NCBI RefSeq assembly: GCF_013267355.1
Contig: NZ_CP053985.1
Location: 6,634,001 to 6,698,000, forward strand
Direction: 5' to 3'
From: Achromobacter pestifer
Lineage (GTDB): Bacteria > Pseudomonadota > Gammaproteobacteria > Burkholderiales > Burkholderiaceae_B
Length of the DNA stretch: 64,000 bases
Positions 33,145 to 41,161 of the stretch are shown one piece after another. The position numbers were made by a program, and so were the translations under genes. Position 1 is the stretch's first letter; each line of letters begins with the position of its first letter. The notes beneath the pieces are model-generated. The model was not told where the DNA came from. It searched no databases and saw only the letters and a program-made list of their open reading frames with translations.

Positions 33145-34722
33145 CTACTGCAGGTAGGTGTCGTCCATGGGCGATATGACGCCCCAGATGCCGTCCGGCA
33201 GGCCGTGCACCTTCTTCAGCGACAGAGTGTGGTAGGGAATGACCGTGAGGAAATCGATGGGCACATCGGCCGTGACCAGGCGCTGGAACTCGGCATACAG
33301 CGCGCGGCGCTTGTCCACGTCGGTCTCGGTGCCGGCCTGCTCCAGCAGTTGGTCCACCTTGGGGTTGGAATAGGACTGCGTGTTGGTCCAGATGATGTCG
33401 CGGATGTTGCTGGACAGGTAGGTGCGGTGCACGCCGATCACCGGATCGCCCCAGTTGAAGACAATGTCCGTGGTCATGTCGAAGTCCTTGCCGGCGATGC
33501 GCTTGGCCCAGGTCGGGAAGTCCGGCGAGGCGCGCACCTGCACCGCGATGCCGACCTTCTTCAACTGGCTGCGCAGGTACTCCGCGACGTTCTTGCCCTG
33601 CACGTCGGATCCCGGCATGTAGTCCACCGTCAGCGACAGGCGTTCGCCCTTGGCATCCTTCTTGTAGCCCGCCTCTTCCAGCAATTGCTCGGACTTCTTC
33701 AGGTCCAGCGGATACTTCACTACCTCCTGCGTGGCAAACGGGCTGGTGCCGATGATGGGACCGTTGGCGGGCGTGGCGAAGCCGGCGTTCAGGGCCTTGG
33801 TGATGAAGCCCTTGTCGGTGGCGTAGGCGATGGCCTGCCGCACCCGCACGTCGTTCAAGGGCTTGCGCGCCGTGTTGAAAGCCAGCCAGCTCAAGGCGCC
33901 TATGCCTTCATAGCCCTTGCTGGTCATGACGATGGCGGGATTGTCCTTGGCGCGCCGCAGGATGGTGGGCTCGGTCATGAAGGGCAGCACACCGATGTCG
34001 CCGCGCTCCAGCCCGATCAGCAGATTGGTGGCGTCGGGATTGATCTTCACCACGATCCGGTCCAGGTAGGGCTTGCCGGGCAGGAAGAACTTGTCGAACT
34101 TCTCCAGCACGATCTCCTGGCCTGGCTTGAATTCCTTGAACTTGAACGGGCCGGAGCCAACCACGTCGGCCGAATTGCGCGGATGGCTCTTCAGATCCTG
34201 TCCATCGTCGTAGATGTGCTTGGGCAGCACCGGCATCAAGGCCGGCGACAGCGCCAGCAGGATGGCCGGATGCGGCTTGTTCATGCGCAGCACCACCGTG
34301 TAGGGATCCGGCGTGTCCACCGCTTCCACGGGCGCGAACATGGTCTGGAAGGGATGGTTCTTCTTGACCGCCATGACGGAGAATGCGACATCAGCCGAGG
34401 TCACCGGCTTGCCGTCATGGAATACGGCGTCCTTGCGCAGATGCAGCGTCAGCGACTTGCCGTCTGGCGCCAGCTCCCACGATTGCGCCAGATAGGGCTG
34501 CGGCTTCCAATCCGCGTCGTAGCGCAGCAGGCTGGCGAACAGCTGCGTGCTGGGCAAGGCGGTTGCGATGCCCGACTGCACCGCGCCGTTCAGGTGCCGC
34601 GGCACTTGCGTCGAACCTATCACCAGCGTGCCGCCGGGCTTGGGCGCGTCCGCGGCCATGGCCCCGCCCGCCAGGGCCAGCGCCGTCAGTATCGTGGTCA
34701 GGCATTTTCTTGCGCTGCGCAT
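33145..34722 (-). CDS. Peptide-type ABC transporter, periplasmic substrate-binding protein (family 5)
   Basis: A 525-residue SBP_bac_5 protein. The signal peptide ends at GGAMAAD (~residue 24). Family features are KPGGTLVIGSTQVPRHLNG, AQSWELAPDGKSLTLHLRK, FHDGKPVTSADVAFS, NDVRVRQAIAYATDKGF and NWGDPVIGVHRTYLS. Members bind peptides, opines, glutathione, nickel or other compounds, so the ligand is open. It is the first gene of the seven-gene unit and follows a terminator-like hairpin and TauR-like repeats, so it probably has its own promoter. Confidence 0.92.
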   Translation of the reverse strand: MRSARKCLTTILTALALAGGAMAADAPKPGGTLVIGSTQVPRHLNGAVQSGIATALPSTQLFASLLRYDADWKPQPYLAQSWELAPDGKSLTLHLRKDAVFHDGKPVTSADVAFSVMAVKKNHPFQTMFAPVEAVDTPDPYTVVLRMNKPHPAILLALSPALMPVLPKHIYDDGQDLKSHPRNSADVVGSGPFKFKEFKPGQEIVLEKFDKFFLPGKPYLDRIVVKINPDATNLLIGLERGDIGVLPFMTEPTILRRAKDNPAIVMTSKGYEGIGALSWLAFNTARKPLNDVRVRQAIAYATDKGFITKALNAGFATPANGPIIGTSPFATQEVVKYPLDLKKSEQLLEEAGYKKDAKGERLSLTVDYMPGSDVQGKNVAEYLRSQLKKVGIAVQVRASPDFPTWAKRIAGKDFDMTTDIVFNWGDPVIGVHRTYLSSNIRDIIWTNTQSYSNPKVDQLLEQAGTETDVDKRRALYAEFQRLVTADVPIDFLTVIPYHTLSLKKVHGLPDGIWGVISPMDDTYLQ

Positions 34723-34794
34723 GTTCTACCCCTTGATGTCTAGTGTCGCGAACCATTCATCGGATGGCCTTGGGGGTAGCGTATCCAGCCTGCC

Positions 34795-34836
34795 GGTCCA
34801 GGCTTAGTACCAAACCGCCGGACTTTTTGGAGCCAG
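34795..34836 (-). promoter_or_regulatory. TauR-like CTGG repeats upstream of the peptide-type ABC unit
   Basis: On the minus strand CTGGCTCCA (34836-34828) is the same 9-mer found twice before tauA. It is followed by TTGGTACTAA (34813-34804, 7 of 10 to CTGGACYTAA) and CTGGACC (34801-34795). These lie 73-114 nt upstream of the binding-protein ATG. Regulation by TauR is inferred. Confidence 0.35.
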
Positions 34837-34852
34837 CCTGCCGCAGGGCAGG
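34837..34852 (-). terminator. Hairpin just after pta
   Basis: CCTGCC and GGCAGG form a 6-bp stem with a 4-nt loop, 4 nt past the pta stop. An AAAAAG tract, not a T-run, follows at some distance, so it is only terminator-like. Confidence 0.35.
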
Positions 34853-34855
34853 AAT

Positions 34856-35776
34856 TCAGGCCGCCCGCGCCCGCGCGTACAGCGAAGCCACCGCGCAGCT
34901 GTTGACGCGCGCCTGCATGGAATCGGAGCGGCTGGTCAGCAGCACGGGCACGCGCGTGCCCAGCACCAGTCCGGCGGTGCCCGCGCCGGCCAGCCAGGTC
35001 AGCTCTTTGTAGAGCATGTTGCCGGCCTCGATATCGGGCACCAGCAGGATGTCGGCGTCTCCCGCCACGCGCGACACGATGCCCTTCTGGTCGGCCGCCT
35101 CGCGCGAGATGGCGTTGTCGAAGGCCAGCGGGCCGTCGATATCGCCGCCACGGATCTGCTGGCGGTCCGCCATCTTCGACAGCGCCGCCGCGTCCAGCGT
35201 GGCGGGCATGGCAGGATTGACGGACTCGGTGGCGCACAGCACCGCGAGCTTGGGCCGTTCCACGCCCAGCGCGCGCGCCAGATCGATGGCGTTCTGCGCG
35301 ATGTCGGCCTTTTCTTGCAGGCTGGGCGCGATGTTGACCGCCGCGTCGGTCAGGATGAAGAGCTTGGGGTACGCCGCCACCGCCATCACGAAGGCATGGC
35401 TGATGCGCCTGGCGGTGCGCAGGCCCGCGTCGCGCGCCACTACCGCCGACATGAAGTGGTCGGTATGCAGGCTGCCCTTCATCAGCATGCGCACGGCGCC
35501 GTCGCGCGCCAGCGCCGCCGCGGCGCGCGCGGCCTGCACCTCGTCGTCGGGCGTGTCGACCACATCCAGCTCGCCTTCGCGCAACCCCAGCTCTGCCATC
35601 AGGGCCCGCAGCCTGTCCGCCGGGCCAACCAGCACCGGTTCGATGTAGCCCGCGTCGCGCGCCTGCACGGCCGCGCCCAAGCTGGTCGGACACAGCGGAT
35701 ACGCCACCGCGGTGCGCAAACGTCCGGCCGACAGCGCGGCATTGCGCAGCGGCTCGAACAAGCGATCGCTTTCCAT
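34856..35776 (-). CDS. pta: Phosphate acetyltransferase (short form)
   Basis: A 306-residue PTA_PTB-family enzyme. Features are ALARDGAVRMLMKGSLHTD, ILTDAAVNIAPSLQEKADI, RGGDIDGPLAFDNAIS and DILLVPDIEAGNMLYKELTWLA. It makes acetyl-CoA from acetyl phosphate. Phosphate butyryltransferases are close relatives, but the xsc gene 86 nt upstream, whose product yields acetyl phosphate, settles the role. The domain organisation is the short catalytic form without the DRTGG part. Confidence 0.92.
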   Translation of the reverse strand: MESDRLFEPLRNAALSAGRLRTAVAYPLCPTSLGAAVQARDAGYIEPVLVGPADRLRALMAELGLREGELDVVDTPDDEVQAARAAAALARDGAVRMLMKGSLHTDHFMSAVVARDAGLRTARRISHAFVMAVAAYPKLFILTDAAVNIAPSLQEKADIAQNAIDLARALGVERPKLAVLCATESVNPAMPATLDAAALSKMADRQQIRGGDIDGPLAFDNAISREAADQKGIVSRVAGDADILLVPDIEAGNMLYKELTWLAGAGTAGLVLGTRVPVLLTSRSDSMQARVNSCAVASLYARARAA

Positions 35777-35862
35777 TTCGGTCTGCTCCTGCCGCGGAGT
35801 CCGCGGCGCCTGGCGGGAGAATTCCGGCGCGGCGGCCGCCGCGCCGGACGGACGCTACGCGA

Positions 35863-37674
35863 TCAGCGCTTGGCGGGATCGATCGACAGCGGCACCTCGC
35901 CCGGTTGGAACGGCTGGTTCACGTACTTCTGGTACTTGTCCAGGAAGCGCACCGGTTGCTTGAGCGCGTCGCGGCGGAACGGGTCGCCCAGTTCCTGGCT
36001 GACCATCATCTCCAGCACGGTGGTCTTGCCCTCGGACTGGGCCTTGCAGGCAGCCTGCAAGGCCGCGCCGACCTGATCGGCGTGCTCCACCCGTATGCCT
36101 TCCGCGCCCATGGCGCGCGCCAGTTCAGAAAAGTTCGGATTCTGCAGGTTGCTGCCAACGAAGCGGCGGCCGTAGAAGTCCACCTGGTTCTTCTTTTCGG
36201 CGCCCCACTGGCCGTTGTGGAACACCACCGCCGTCACGGGTATCTTTTCGCGCACGCAAGTCAGCAGTTCCTGGAAGCTCATGCACCAGGCGCCGTCGCC
36301 CACGTAGGCCACGGCCGGCCGGTCGGGCCGGCCGAGCTTGGCGCCGATCAGCGCTGGCAAGGCGTAACCGCAATTGCCGAAGCTCATGGCCGCCAGCATG
36401 GAGTTCGGCTCGTCAAAGCGCAGATAGCTGTTGGACACCGAGCAGATATTGCCGATGTCGGTGGACACCATGACATGCTTGGGCATGGCGCGTTCCAGCT
36501 CGCGCAGCATGCGCCGCGGATGCATGCGGCCACCGCCGTGCTCGATGATGTCCAGGCTCCAGTCGTCGCGCTCATGCGACCAGCTGTCCAGCTCCTTTTC
36601 CCATTCGGTCTTCTGCGCCGCGATCTGTTCGCCGCGCCCGGCCTTGGTAGCCACGCATGCCACCTCGCGCCCTCGCAGCTTGGCGGCCAGCGCCGCGGCG
36701 GCAGGCTTGGCGTCGCCGCAGATGCCCACCGATACCGGGCGCACCAGGCCCAGCATGCGGTGGTCGGCGTCCACCTGGATGATGCGCGCGCCCTGCGGCC
36801 AGTAGTCCAGCCCGTGCTGCGGCAAGGTGCCGAAGGGTCCCAGGCGCGTGCCCAGCGCCAGCACCACATCGGCCTGCGACAGCAGTTTCATGCCGGCCTT
36901 GGCACCCTGGTAGCCCAGCGGGCCGCACCACAGCGGATGGCTGGCCGGGAAGGCGTCGTTGTGCAGATAGCTGGTGACCACCGGCGCGCCCAGCAGCTCG
37001 GCCAGGGCCACGCATTCGGCCTGGCCTTCCGAGAACAGCACGCCGCCGCCCGCCACGATGACGGGGAACTTGGCCTGCGCCAGCATCTGCGCCGCCGCTT
37101 CCAGGTCTTCTTCCGAGCCCGGGCCGCGGCGGATGCGGCGCGGCTCCGGAATGGCCACGTCGATCTCGCCGTAGAAATAGTCGCGCGGGATGTTCAGCTG
37201 CGTCGGGCCGCGTTCGGCCAGCGCATTGTCGAAGGCCTTGGCCGTGAATTCCGCCATGCGGTCGGGCCGGTTCACGTGGGCCTGGTACTTGGTGATGCGC
37301 GAGAAAATCGGCAGCTGTTCGGTTTCCTGGAAGCCGCCCAGCCCCATGCCCGCGGTGCCGGTCTCGGGCGTGATCGCCACCACCGGGCTGTGCGCCCAGT
37401 ACGCCGCCGCCACGCCGGTCACGAAATTGGTGATGCCCGGGCCGTTCTGCGCGATGCACACGCCGTGGCGGCCGGTGACGCGCGAATAGCCGTCGGCCAT
37501 GTGCGCAGCGCCCTGCTCGTGCACCGTGGGCACGAAGCGGATGCCGGCCGCCGGAAACAGGTCCAGCGCGTCCATGAAGGCCGAGCCGACGATGCCGAAT
37601 ACGTCCTTGACGCCCTGCGCGACCAGCGTTTCCACAAACGCTTCGCTGGGGGTCATGTGTTGCTTGCTGCTCAT
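35863..37674 (-). CDS. xsc: Sulfoacetaldehyde acetyltransferase
   Basis: A 603-residue thiamine-diphosphate enzyme that converts sulfoacetaldehyde and phosphate to sulfite and acetyl phosphate. The N-terminal ThDP domain has the catalytic Glu in VPTVHEQGAAHMADGYSRV. The C-terminal domain carries the cofactor motif (VGDGAWCMSFQELLTCVRE, FHNGQWGAEKKNQVDFYG). The overall sequence and length match Xsc rather than acetolactate synthase. AGGAGAG precedes ATG 37674; the open frame to 37824 covers the promoter. The pta gene follows and an iclR gene is divergent. Confidence 0.93.
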   Translation of the reverse strand: MSSKQHMTPSEAFVETLVAQGVKDVFGIVGSAFMDALDLFPAAGIRFVPTVHEQGAAHMADGYSRVTGRHGVCIAQNGPGITNFVTGVAAAYWAHSPVVAITPETGTAGMGLGGFQETEQLPIFSRITKYQAHVNRPDRMAEFTAKAFDNALAERGPTQLNIPRDYFYGEIDVAIPEPRRIRRGPGSEEDLEAAAQMLAQAKFPVIVAGGGVLFSEGQAECVALAELLGAPVVTSYLHNDAFPASHPLWCGPLGYQGAKAGMKLLSQADVVLALGTRLGPFGTLPQHGLDYWPQGARIIQVDADHRMLGLVRPVSVGICGDAKPAAAALAAKLRGREVACVATKAGRGEQIAAQKTEWEKELDSWSHERDDWSLDIIEHGGGRMHPRRMLRELERAMPKHVMVSTDIGNICSVSNSYLRFDEPNSMLAAMSFGNCGYALPALIGAKLGRPDRPAVAYVGDGAWCMSFQELLTCVREKIPVTAVVFHNGQWGAEKKNQVDFYGRRFVGSNLQNPNFSELARAMGAEGIRVEHADQVGAALQAACKAQSEGKTTVLEMMVSQELGDPFRRDALKQPVRFLDKYQKYVNQPFQPGEVPLSIDPAKR

Positions 37675-37819
37675 GGTCTCTCTCCTGGCAGGCCGGCGGT
37701 GTCGGATTGCATCTGGGCCGGCATGATCCGATACTGCAGCAGAAACCTGCACGTTCACAGCCCACGGCGTTTCATTTTCTGCAAAATCCGTGCGAGGATG
37801 CGCAGCAAGCCGCTGAATC

Positions 37820-37832
37820 TTCAATTATTGAA
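37820..37832. promoter_or_regulatory. Palindrome at the iclR start
   Basis: TTCAATTATTGAA has perfect 6-bp arms around one central base and ends 2 nt before the iclR ATG, so it covers the ribosome-binding position. Binding by IclR itself, giving autoregulation, is inferred. Confidence 0.45.
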
Positions 37833-37834
37833 AG

Positions 37835-38593
37835 ATGAAAGACGAATCCTCCGCAGCGCTGCGCGCGCTGACCCTGCTGGAACAGGTCGCCCGCTCGGGG
37901 CAACCGGTATCGCTGGCCGCGCTGACGGACGCCACCGGCCTGCCCAAGCCGTCGGTGCTGCGCATCCTGTCGCGGCTGGTCGACGCCGGCATGCTGCTGC
38001 GCGAACCCGCCGGCAAGAGCTACGTCAGCGGCCCGCGCCTGAGCGCGCTGGCGCGCGACACCCTGCTGAACTCGCCCTTGCGCGGCGAGCGCCACCGCAT
38101 CCTGGATAGCCTGGTCGACGAGATCGGCGAGACCTGCAACTGCACCATGCTGGACGGCGACGAGGTCATCTACCTGGACCGCGTCGAAACCGCCTGGCCG
38201 CTGCGGGTCAACCTGCAATCGGGCTCGCGCGTGCCGCTGCATTGCTCGGCCAGCGGCAAGCTGTTCCTGGCCCACATGCGACGCGAGGCGCGCCAGCGGC
38301 TGCTGGCCGCGGCTCCCTTGCCGCGCTACACGCCCAACACGTTGTGCGACGTGGCCGCGCTGGAGCAGGAACTGCGCACCATCAAGAAGGAAGGCGCGAG
38401 CTTCGACCGCGAGGAATTCCTGCTGGGCATCGTCTGCATGGCGGTCCCGATCCTGCATGGCACGCGCGCCATCGCCGCGGTCGCCTTGCACGCGCCGGTG
38501 GCCCGGTTGTCGATCGACGGCGCGCGCGCCTGGCTGCCGCGCATGCAGGAGGCCGCCCGGGCGCTGGCCGGCACCTACGAATCCGAGACCTAG
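37835..38593 (+). CDS. IclR-family regulator divergent from xsc
   Basis: A 252-residue IclR protein. The N-terminal winged helix is at ~8-65 (ALTLLEQVARSGQPVSLAAL, GLPKPSVLRILSRLVDAGML), followed by the effector domain (ISGKLFLAH-like ASGKLFLAHMRREARQ, FDREEFLLGIVCMAVPIL). It is divergent from xsc-pta with 160 bp between the ATGs, so control of that operon is likely. The effector is unknown. ATG 37835 has only a weak ribosome-binding site. Confidence 0.88.
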   Translation: MKDESSAALRALTLLEQVARSGQPVSLAALTDATGLPKPSVLRILSRLVDAGMLLREPAGKSYVSGPRLSALARDTLLNSPLRGERHRILDSLVDEIGETCNCTMLDGDEVIYLDRVETAWPLRVNLQSGSRVPLHCSASGKLFLAHMRREARQRLLAAAPLPRYTPNTLCDVAALEQELRTIKKEGASFDREEFLLGIVCMAVPILHGTRAIAAVALHAPVARLSIDGARAWLPRMQEAARALAGTYESET

Positions 38594-38771
38594 CGCCGCC
38601 CCGCCCCTGTTTCCGCCACCCGGGGCTTCATTCCCGGCCGTGGTATTCCCGGCTCTTGTTTCCGGGCTCATCGGCCGCAGGCATTACACTCTTGGGCGTA
38701 TGCGGTTCGCTCAACCGCCCCTTTCTTTTGCCGCCGGGGCTTCCCCAGGCAGAAAGCGACTCTCTCCTATC

Positions 38772-40160
38772 GTGACCGACACTTCCTTTACCTCCCTGCC
38801 CCTGCTGCCCGCCCTGCTCGACAATCTGAAGAGCCTGGGATTCGAGCAGATGACGCCCATCCAGGCCCAAAGCCTGCCGCTGATCCTGGAAGGCCGCGAC
38901 CTCATCGCGCAAGCCAAGACCGGCAGCGGCAAGACCGCGGCCTTCGGCCTGGGCGTGTTGCAGAAGCTCGATCCCACGCGCCTGGCGCCGCAGGCGCTGC
39001 TGGTGTGCCCCACGCGCGAACTGGCCGACCAGGTTGCCCAGGAGCTGCGCCGCCTGGCCCGCCAGATCGGCAACGTCAAGATACTGACCCTTTGCGGCGG
39101 CGCCGCCGCCCGTCCGCAGGCCGAATCGCTGGCGCGCGGCGCGCACCTGGTGGTGGGCACGCCGGGCCGCATCCAGGACCACCTGGAACGCGGCAGCCTG
39201 GACCTGTCGGGCCTGAACACCCTGGTGCTGGACGAGGCCGACCGCATGGTCGACATGGGCTTCTATGACGATATCGTGGCCATCGCCTCGCATTGCCCGA
39301 GCAAGCGCCAGACCCTGCTGTTCTCGGCCACCTATCCCGACAACATCCGCAAGCTCAGCGCCCGTTTCCTGCGCAATCCCGCCGAGGTCAAGGTCGAGGC
39401 GCAGCATGACGCCAGCCGCATCGAGCAGATCTTCTACGAAATCGACGAAAAGGACCGGCTCGACGCGGTGACCCGCCTGCTGGCGCACTTCCGCCCGGAA
39501 TCCACGCTGGCTTTCTGCAACACCAAGATCCGCAGCCACGACCTGGTCGAACGGCTGCAGGCCGAGGGCATCAGCGCCCAGGCGCTCAACGGCGACCTGG
39601 AACAGCGTGAACGCGACGAGATCCTGATCCAATTCGCCAACCGCAGCTGCGCCGTGCTGGTGGCCACCGACGTGGCCGCGCGCGGCCTGGACATCCAGAA
39701 CCTCAGCGCCGTCATCAACGTCGACGTGACCAAGGACACCGAGGTCCATGTGCACCGCATCGGCCGCAGCGGCCGCGGCGACCAGAAGGGCCTGGCGCTC
39801 AGTCTGTGCTCGCCCGAGGAAATGCGCTGGGCCAACCTGATCGAGCAGTACCAGGGCACGCCGCTGGTGTGGAACGACATCAAGACGCTGCGGCCCAAGG
39901 CGGACCGGCCGCTGCGCGCGCCCATGATCACTTTGTGCATCCAGGGCGGCAAGAAGGACAAGCTGCGTCCGGGCGACCTGCTGGGCGCGCTGACCGGCGA
40001 CGGCGGCCTGACCTTCGAGCAGGTCGGCAAGATCAATATCACCGAGTTCAACTCCTACGTGGCGCTGGACCGCCAGATCGCCAAGCAGGCGTTCTCGCGC
40101 CTGTCCAACAGCAACATCAAGGGCCGGCGCTTCCGCATGCGCTATCTGGAAGAGTTCTGA
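38772..40160 (+). CDS. dbpA: ATP-dependent RNA helicase DbpA
   Basis: A 462-residue DEAD-box helicase. Motifs in order are Q-motif FEQMTPIQAQSLPLIL, I AKTGSGKTAA, Ia PTRELADQ, DEAD as VLDEADRMVDMG, III SATYP, IV LAFCNTK, V ATDVAARGLDI and VI HRIGRSGRGD. The C-terminal ~75 residues are the DbpA RNA-binding domain (RPGDLLGALTGDGGL, GKINITEFNSYVAL, GRRFRMRYLEEF), which targets hairpin 92 of 23S rRNA in 50S assembly. The start is GTG 38772, giving normal DbpA length. Confidence 0.93.
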   Translation: MTDTSFTSLPLLPALLDNLKSLGFEQMTPIQAQSLPLILEGRDLIAQAKTGSGKTAAFGLGVLQKLDPTRLAPQALLVCPTRELADQVAQELRRLARQIGNVKILTLCGGAAARPQAESLARGAHLVVGTPGRIQDHLERGSLDLSGLNTLVLDEADRMVDMGFYDDIVAIASHCPSKRQTLLFSATYPDNIRKLSARFLRNPAEVKVEAQHDASRIEQIFYEIDEKDRLDAVTRLLAHFRPESTLAFCNTKIRSHDLVERLQAEGISAQALNGDLEQRERDEILIQFANRSCAVLVATDVAARGLDIQNLSAVINVDVTKDTEVHVHRIGRSGRGDQKGLALSLCSPEEMRWANLIEQYQGTPLVWNDIKTLRPKADRPLRAPMITLCIQGGKKDKLRPGDLLGALTGDGGLTFEQVGKINITEFNSYVALDRQIAKQAFSRLSNSNIKGRRFRMRYLEEF

Positions 40161-40181
40161 GTATCGGCGGGCGACAAAAAC

Positions 40182-40211
40182 TTGATGATTTTGCTCGGGT
40201 TTTGCAATAAT
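40182..40211 (+). promoter_or_regulatory. Sigma70-like promoter for the doxX-type gene
   Basis: TTGATG (40182-40187), an 18-bp spacer and AATAAT (40206-40211) lie 117 nt upstream of the ATG in the DbpA-DoxX gap. Confidence 0.5.
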
Positions 40212-40327
40212 GGCGCGGCCTGCCCTGGCGGCCGCCCAGTCCGCGATCACCGGGGCGCGGAACCAAAGGCTCGCAACCTGTTCCAACGGCCGCGGTCCCC
40301 TTTCAACCAATAGATGAGAAACTCACC

Positions 40328-40735
40328 ATGATCAAATCCGACGACACCGGCAAGCTGATCCTGCGCCTGACCCTCGGTATTCTGATTCTGCTGCATGGCC
40401 TGTTCAAACTGACCGGCGGCGGCGTCGGCGGCATCAGCGGGATGCTGTCCTCGCACGGCCTGCCGGGCTTCCTCGCGTACGGCGCCTACGTCGGCGAAAT
40501 CCTCGCCCCCGTCCTGCTCATCGTCGGCATCTACACCCGCCTGGGCGGTTTGCTGATCGCCATCAACATGCTAGTCGCCATCCTGCTGGCCCACTCCGGC
40601 CAAATCAGCAGCATGACCAACAACGGCGGCTGGGCGCTGGAACTGCAAGGCATGTTCCTGTTCACCGGCCTGGCCATCGCCTTCATGGGCGCGGGCCGCT
40701 TCAGCCTCGCCGGCAACGGCGGCCGCTGGAACTGA
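40328..40735 (+). CDS. DoxX-family membrane protein
   Basis: A 135-residue inner-membrane protein with four hydrophobic segments (LILRLTLGILILLHGLFKL, FLAYGAYVGEILAPVLLIVG, LLIAINMLVAILLAHSG, LQGMFLFTGLAIAFMGAG). It is a DoxX/DoxD-like small membrane protein, often linked to oxidative or thiol stress. It stands alone with its own promoter. The exact activity is unknown. Confidence 0.85.
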   Translation: MIKSDDTGKLILRLTLGILILLHGLFKLTGGGVGGISGMLSSHGLPGFLAYGAYVGEILAPVLLIVGIYTRLGGLLIAINMLVAILLAHSGQISSMTNNGGWALELQGMFLFTGLAIAFMGAGRFSLAGNGGRWN

Positions 40736-40966
40736 CAGCCGTAACACGGCGCTACGCGGTATCAGGGGGTCGCCGAGGCGGCCCCCTTTCATTTGCGCGG
40801 ACATTGATACGAACGACATCGACGGTCACGCAGGCGCAAACATCCGTCACCGGAAAGCTGTTTCGGAACGATTACAGTCCAGAACCCTGGGGACTGGCCT
40901 ATGGCCTAATCCTGACGAGCGCAAAAAAGGCGTGAACCACGCCCGGCGCTCGGCAGGAGCCGCAAA

Positions 40967-41131
40967 ATGAAGAAGAGTCTGTTGCTGATGTTGGCCATGG
41001 CCAGCGCCTTGACCGGATGCGTGGTCGTGCCCGCAAGGCCGGCGTACTACCGGCCGGCGCCGGTGTATTACACGCCGCATTACTACTACCCGGCGTACCC
41101 GGCCCCCCATTATTACTATCGTGGCTATTGA
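40967..41131 (+). CDS. Small Tyr/Pro-rich lipoprotein
   Basis: A 54-residue ORF starting at ATG 40967 with AGGAG upstream. The signal ends in the lipobox LTGC (Cys18), so a mature lipoprotein of 37 residues is expected. The mature part is almost only Tyr, Pro, Ala and His (YYRPAPVYYTPHYYYPAYP). It lies 30 nt before the WXXGXW gene and probably shares its transcript. Function unknown. Confidence 0.8.
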   Translation: MKKSLLLMLAMASALTGCVVVPARPAYYRPAPVYYTPHYYYPAYPAPHYYYRGY

Positions 41132-41161
41132 TCCGCGCGCCAGTTGCGCAAAGGAAAAACC

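Noticed and set aside
32419..34743. 774-codon plus-strand frame across the dppB-like and binding-protein genes
   Set aside because: It is antisense to well-supported ABC transporter genes and resembles no protein family.
35905..38109. 734-codon plus-strand frame opposite xsc, running into iclR
   Set aside because: It is a shadow of xsc, and its end overlaps the iclR reading frame out of phase.
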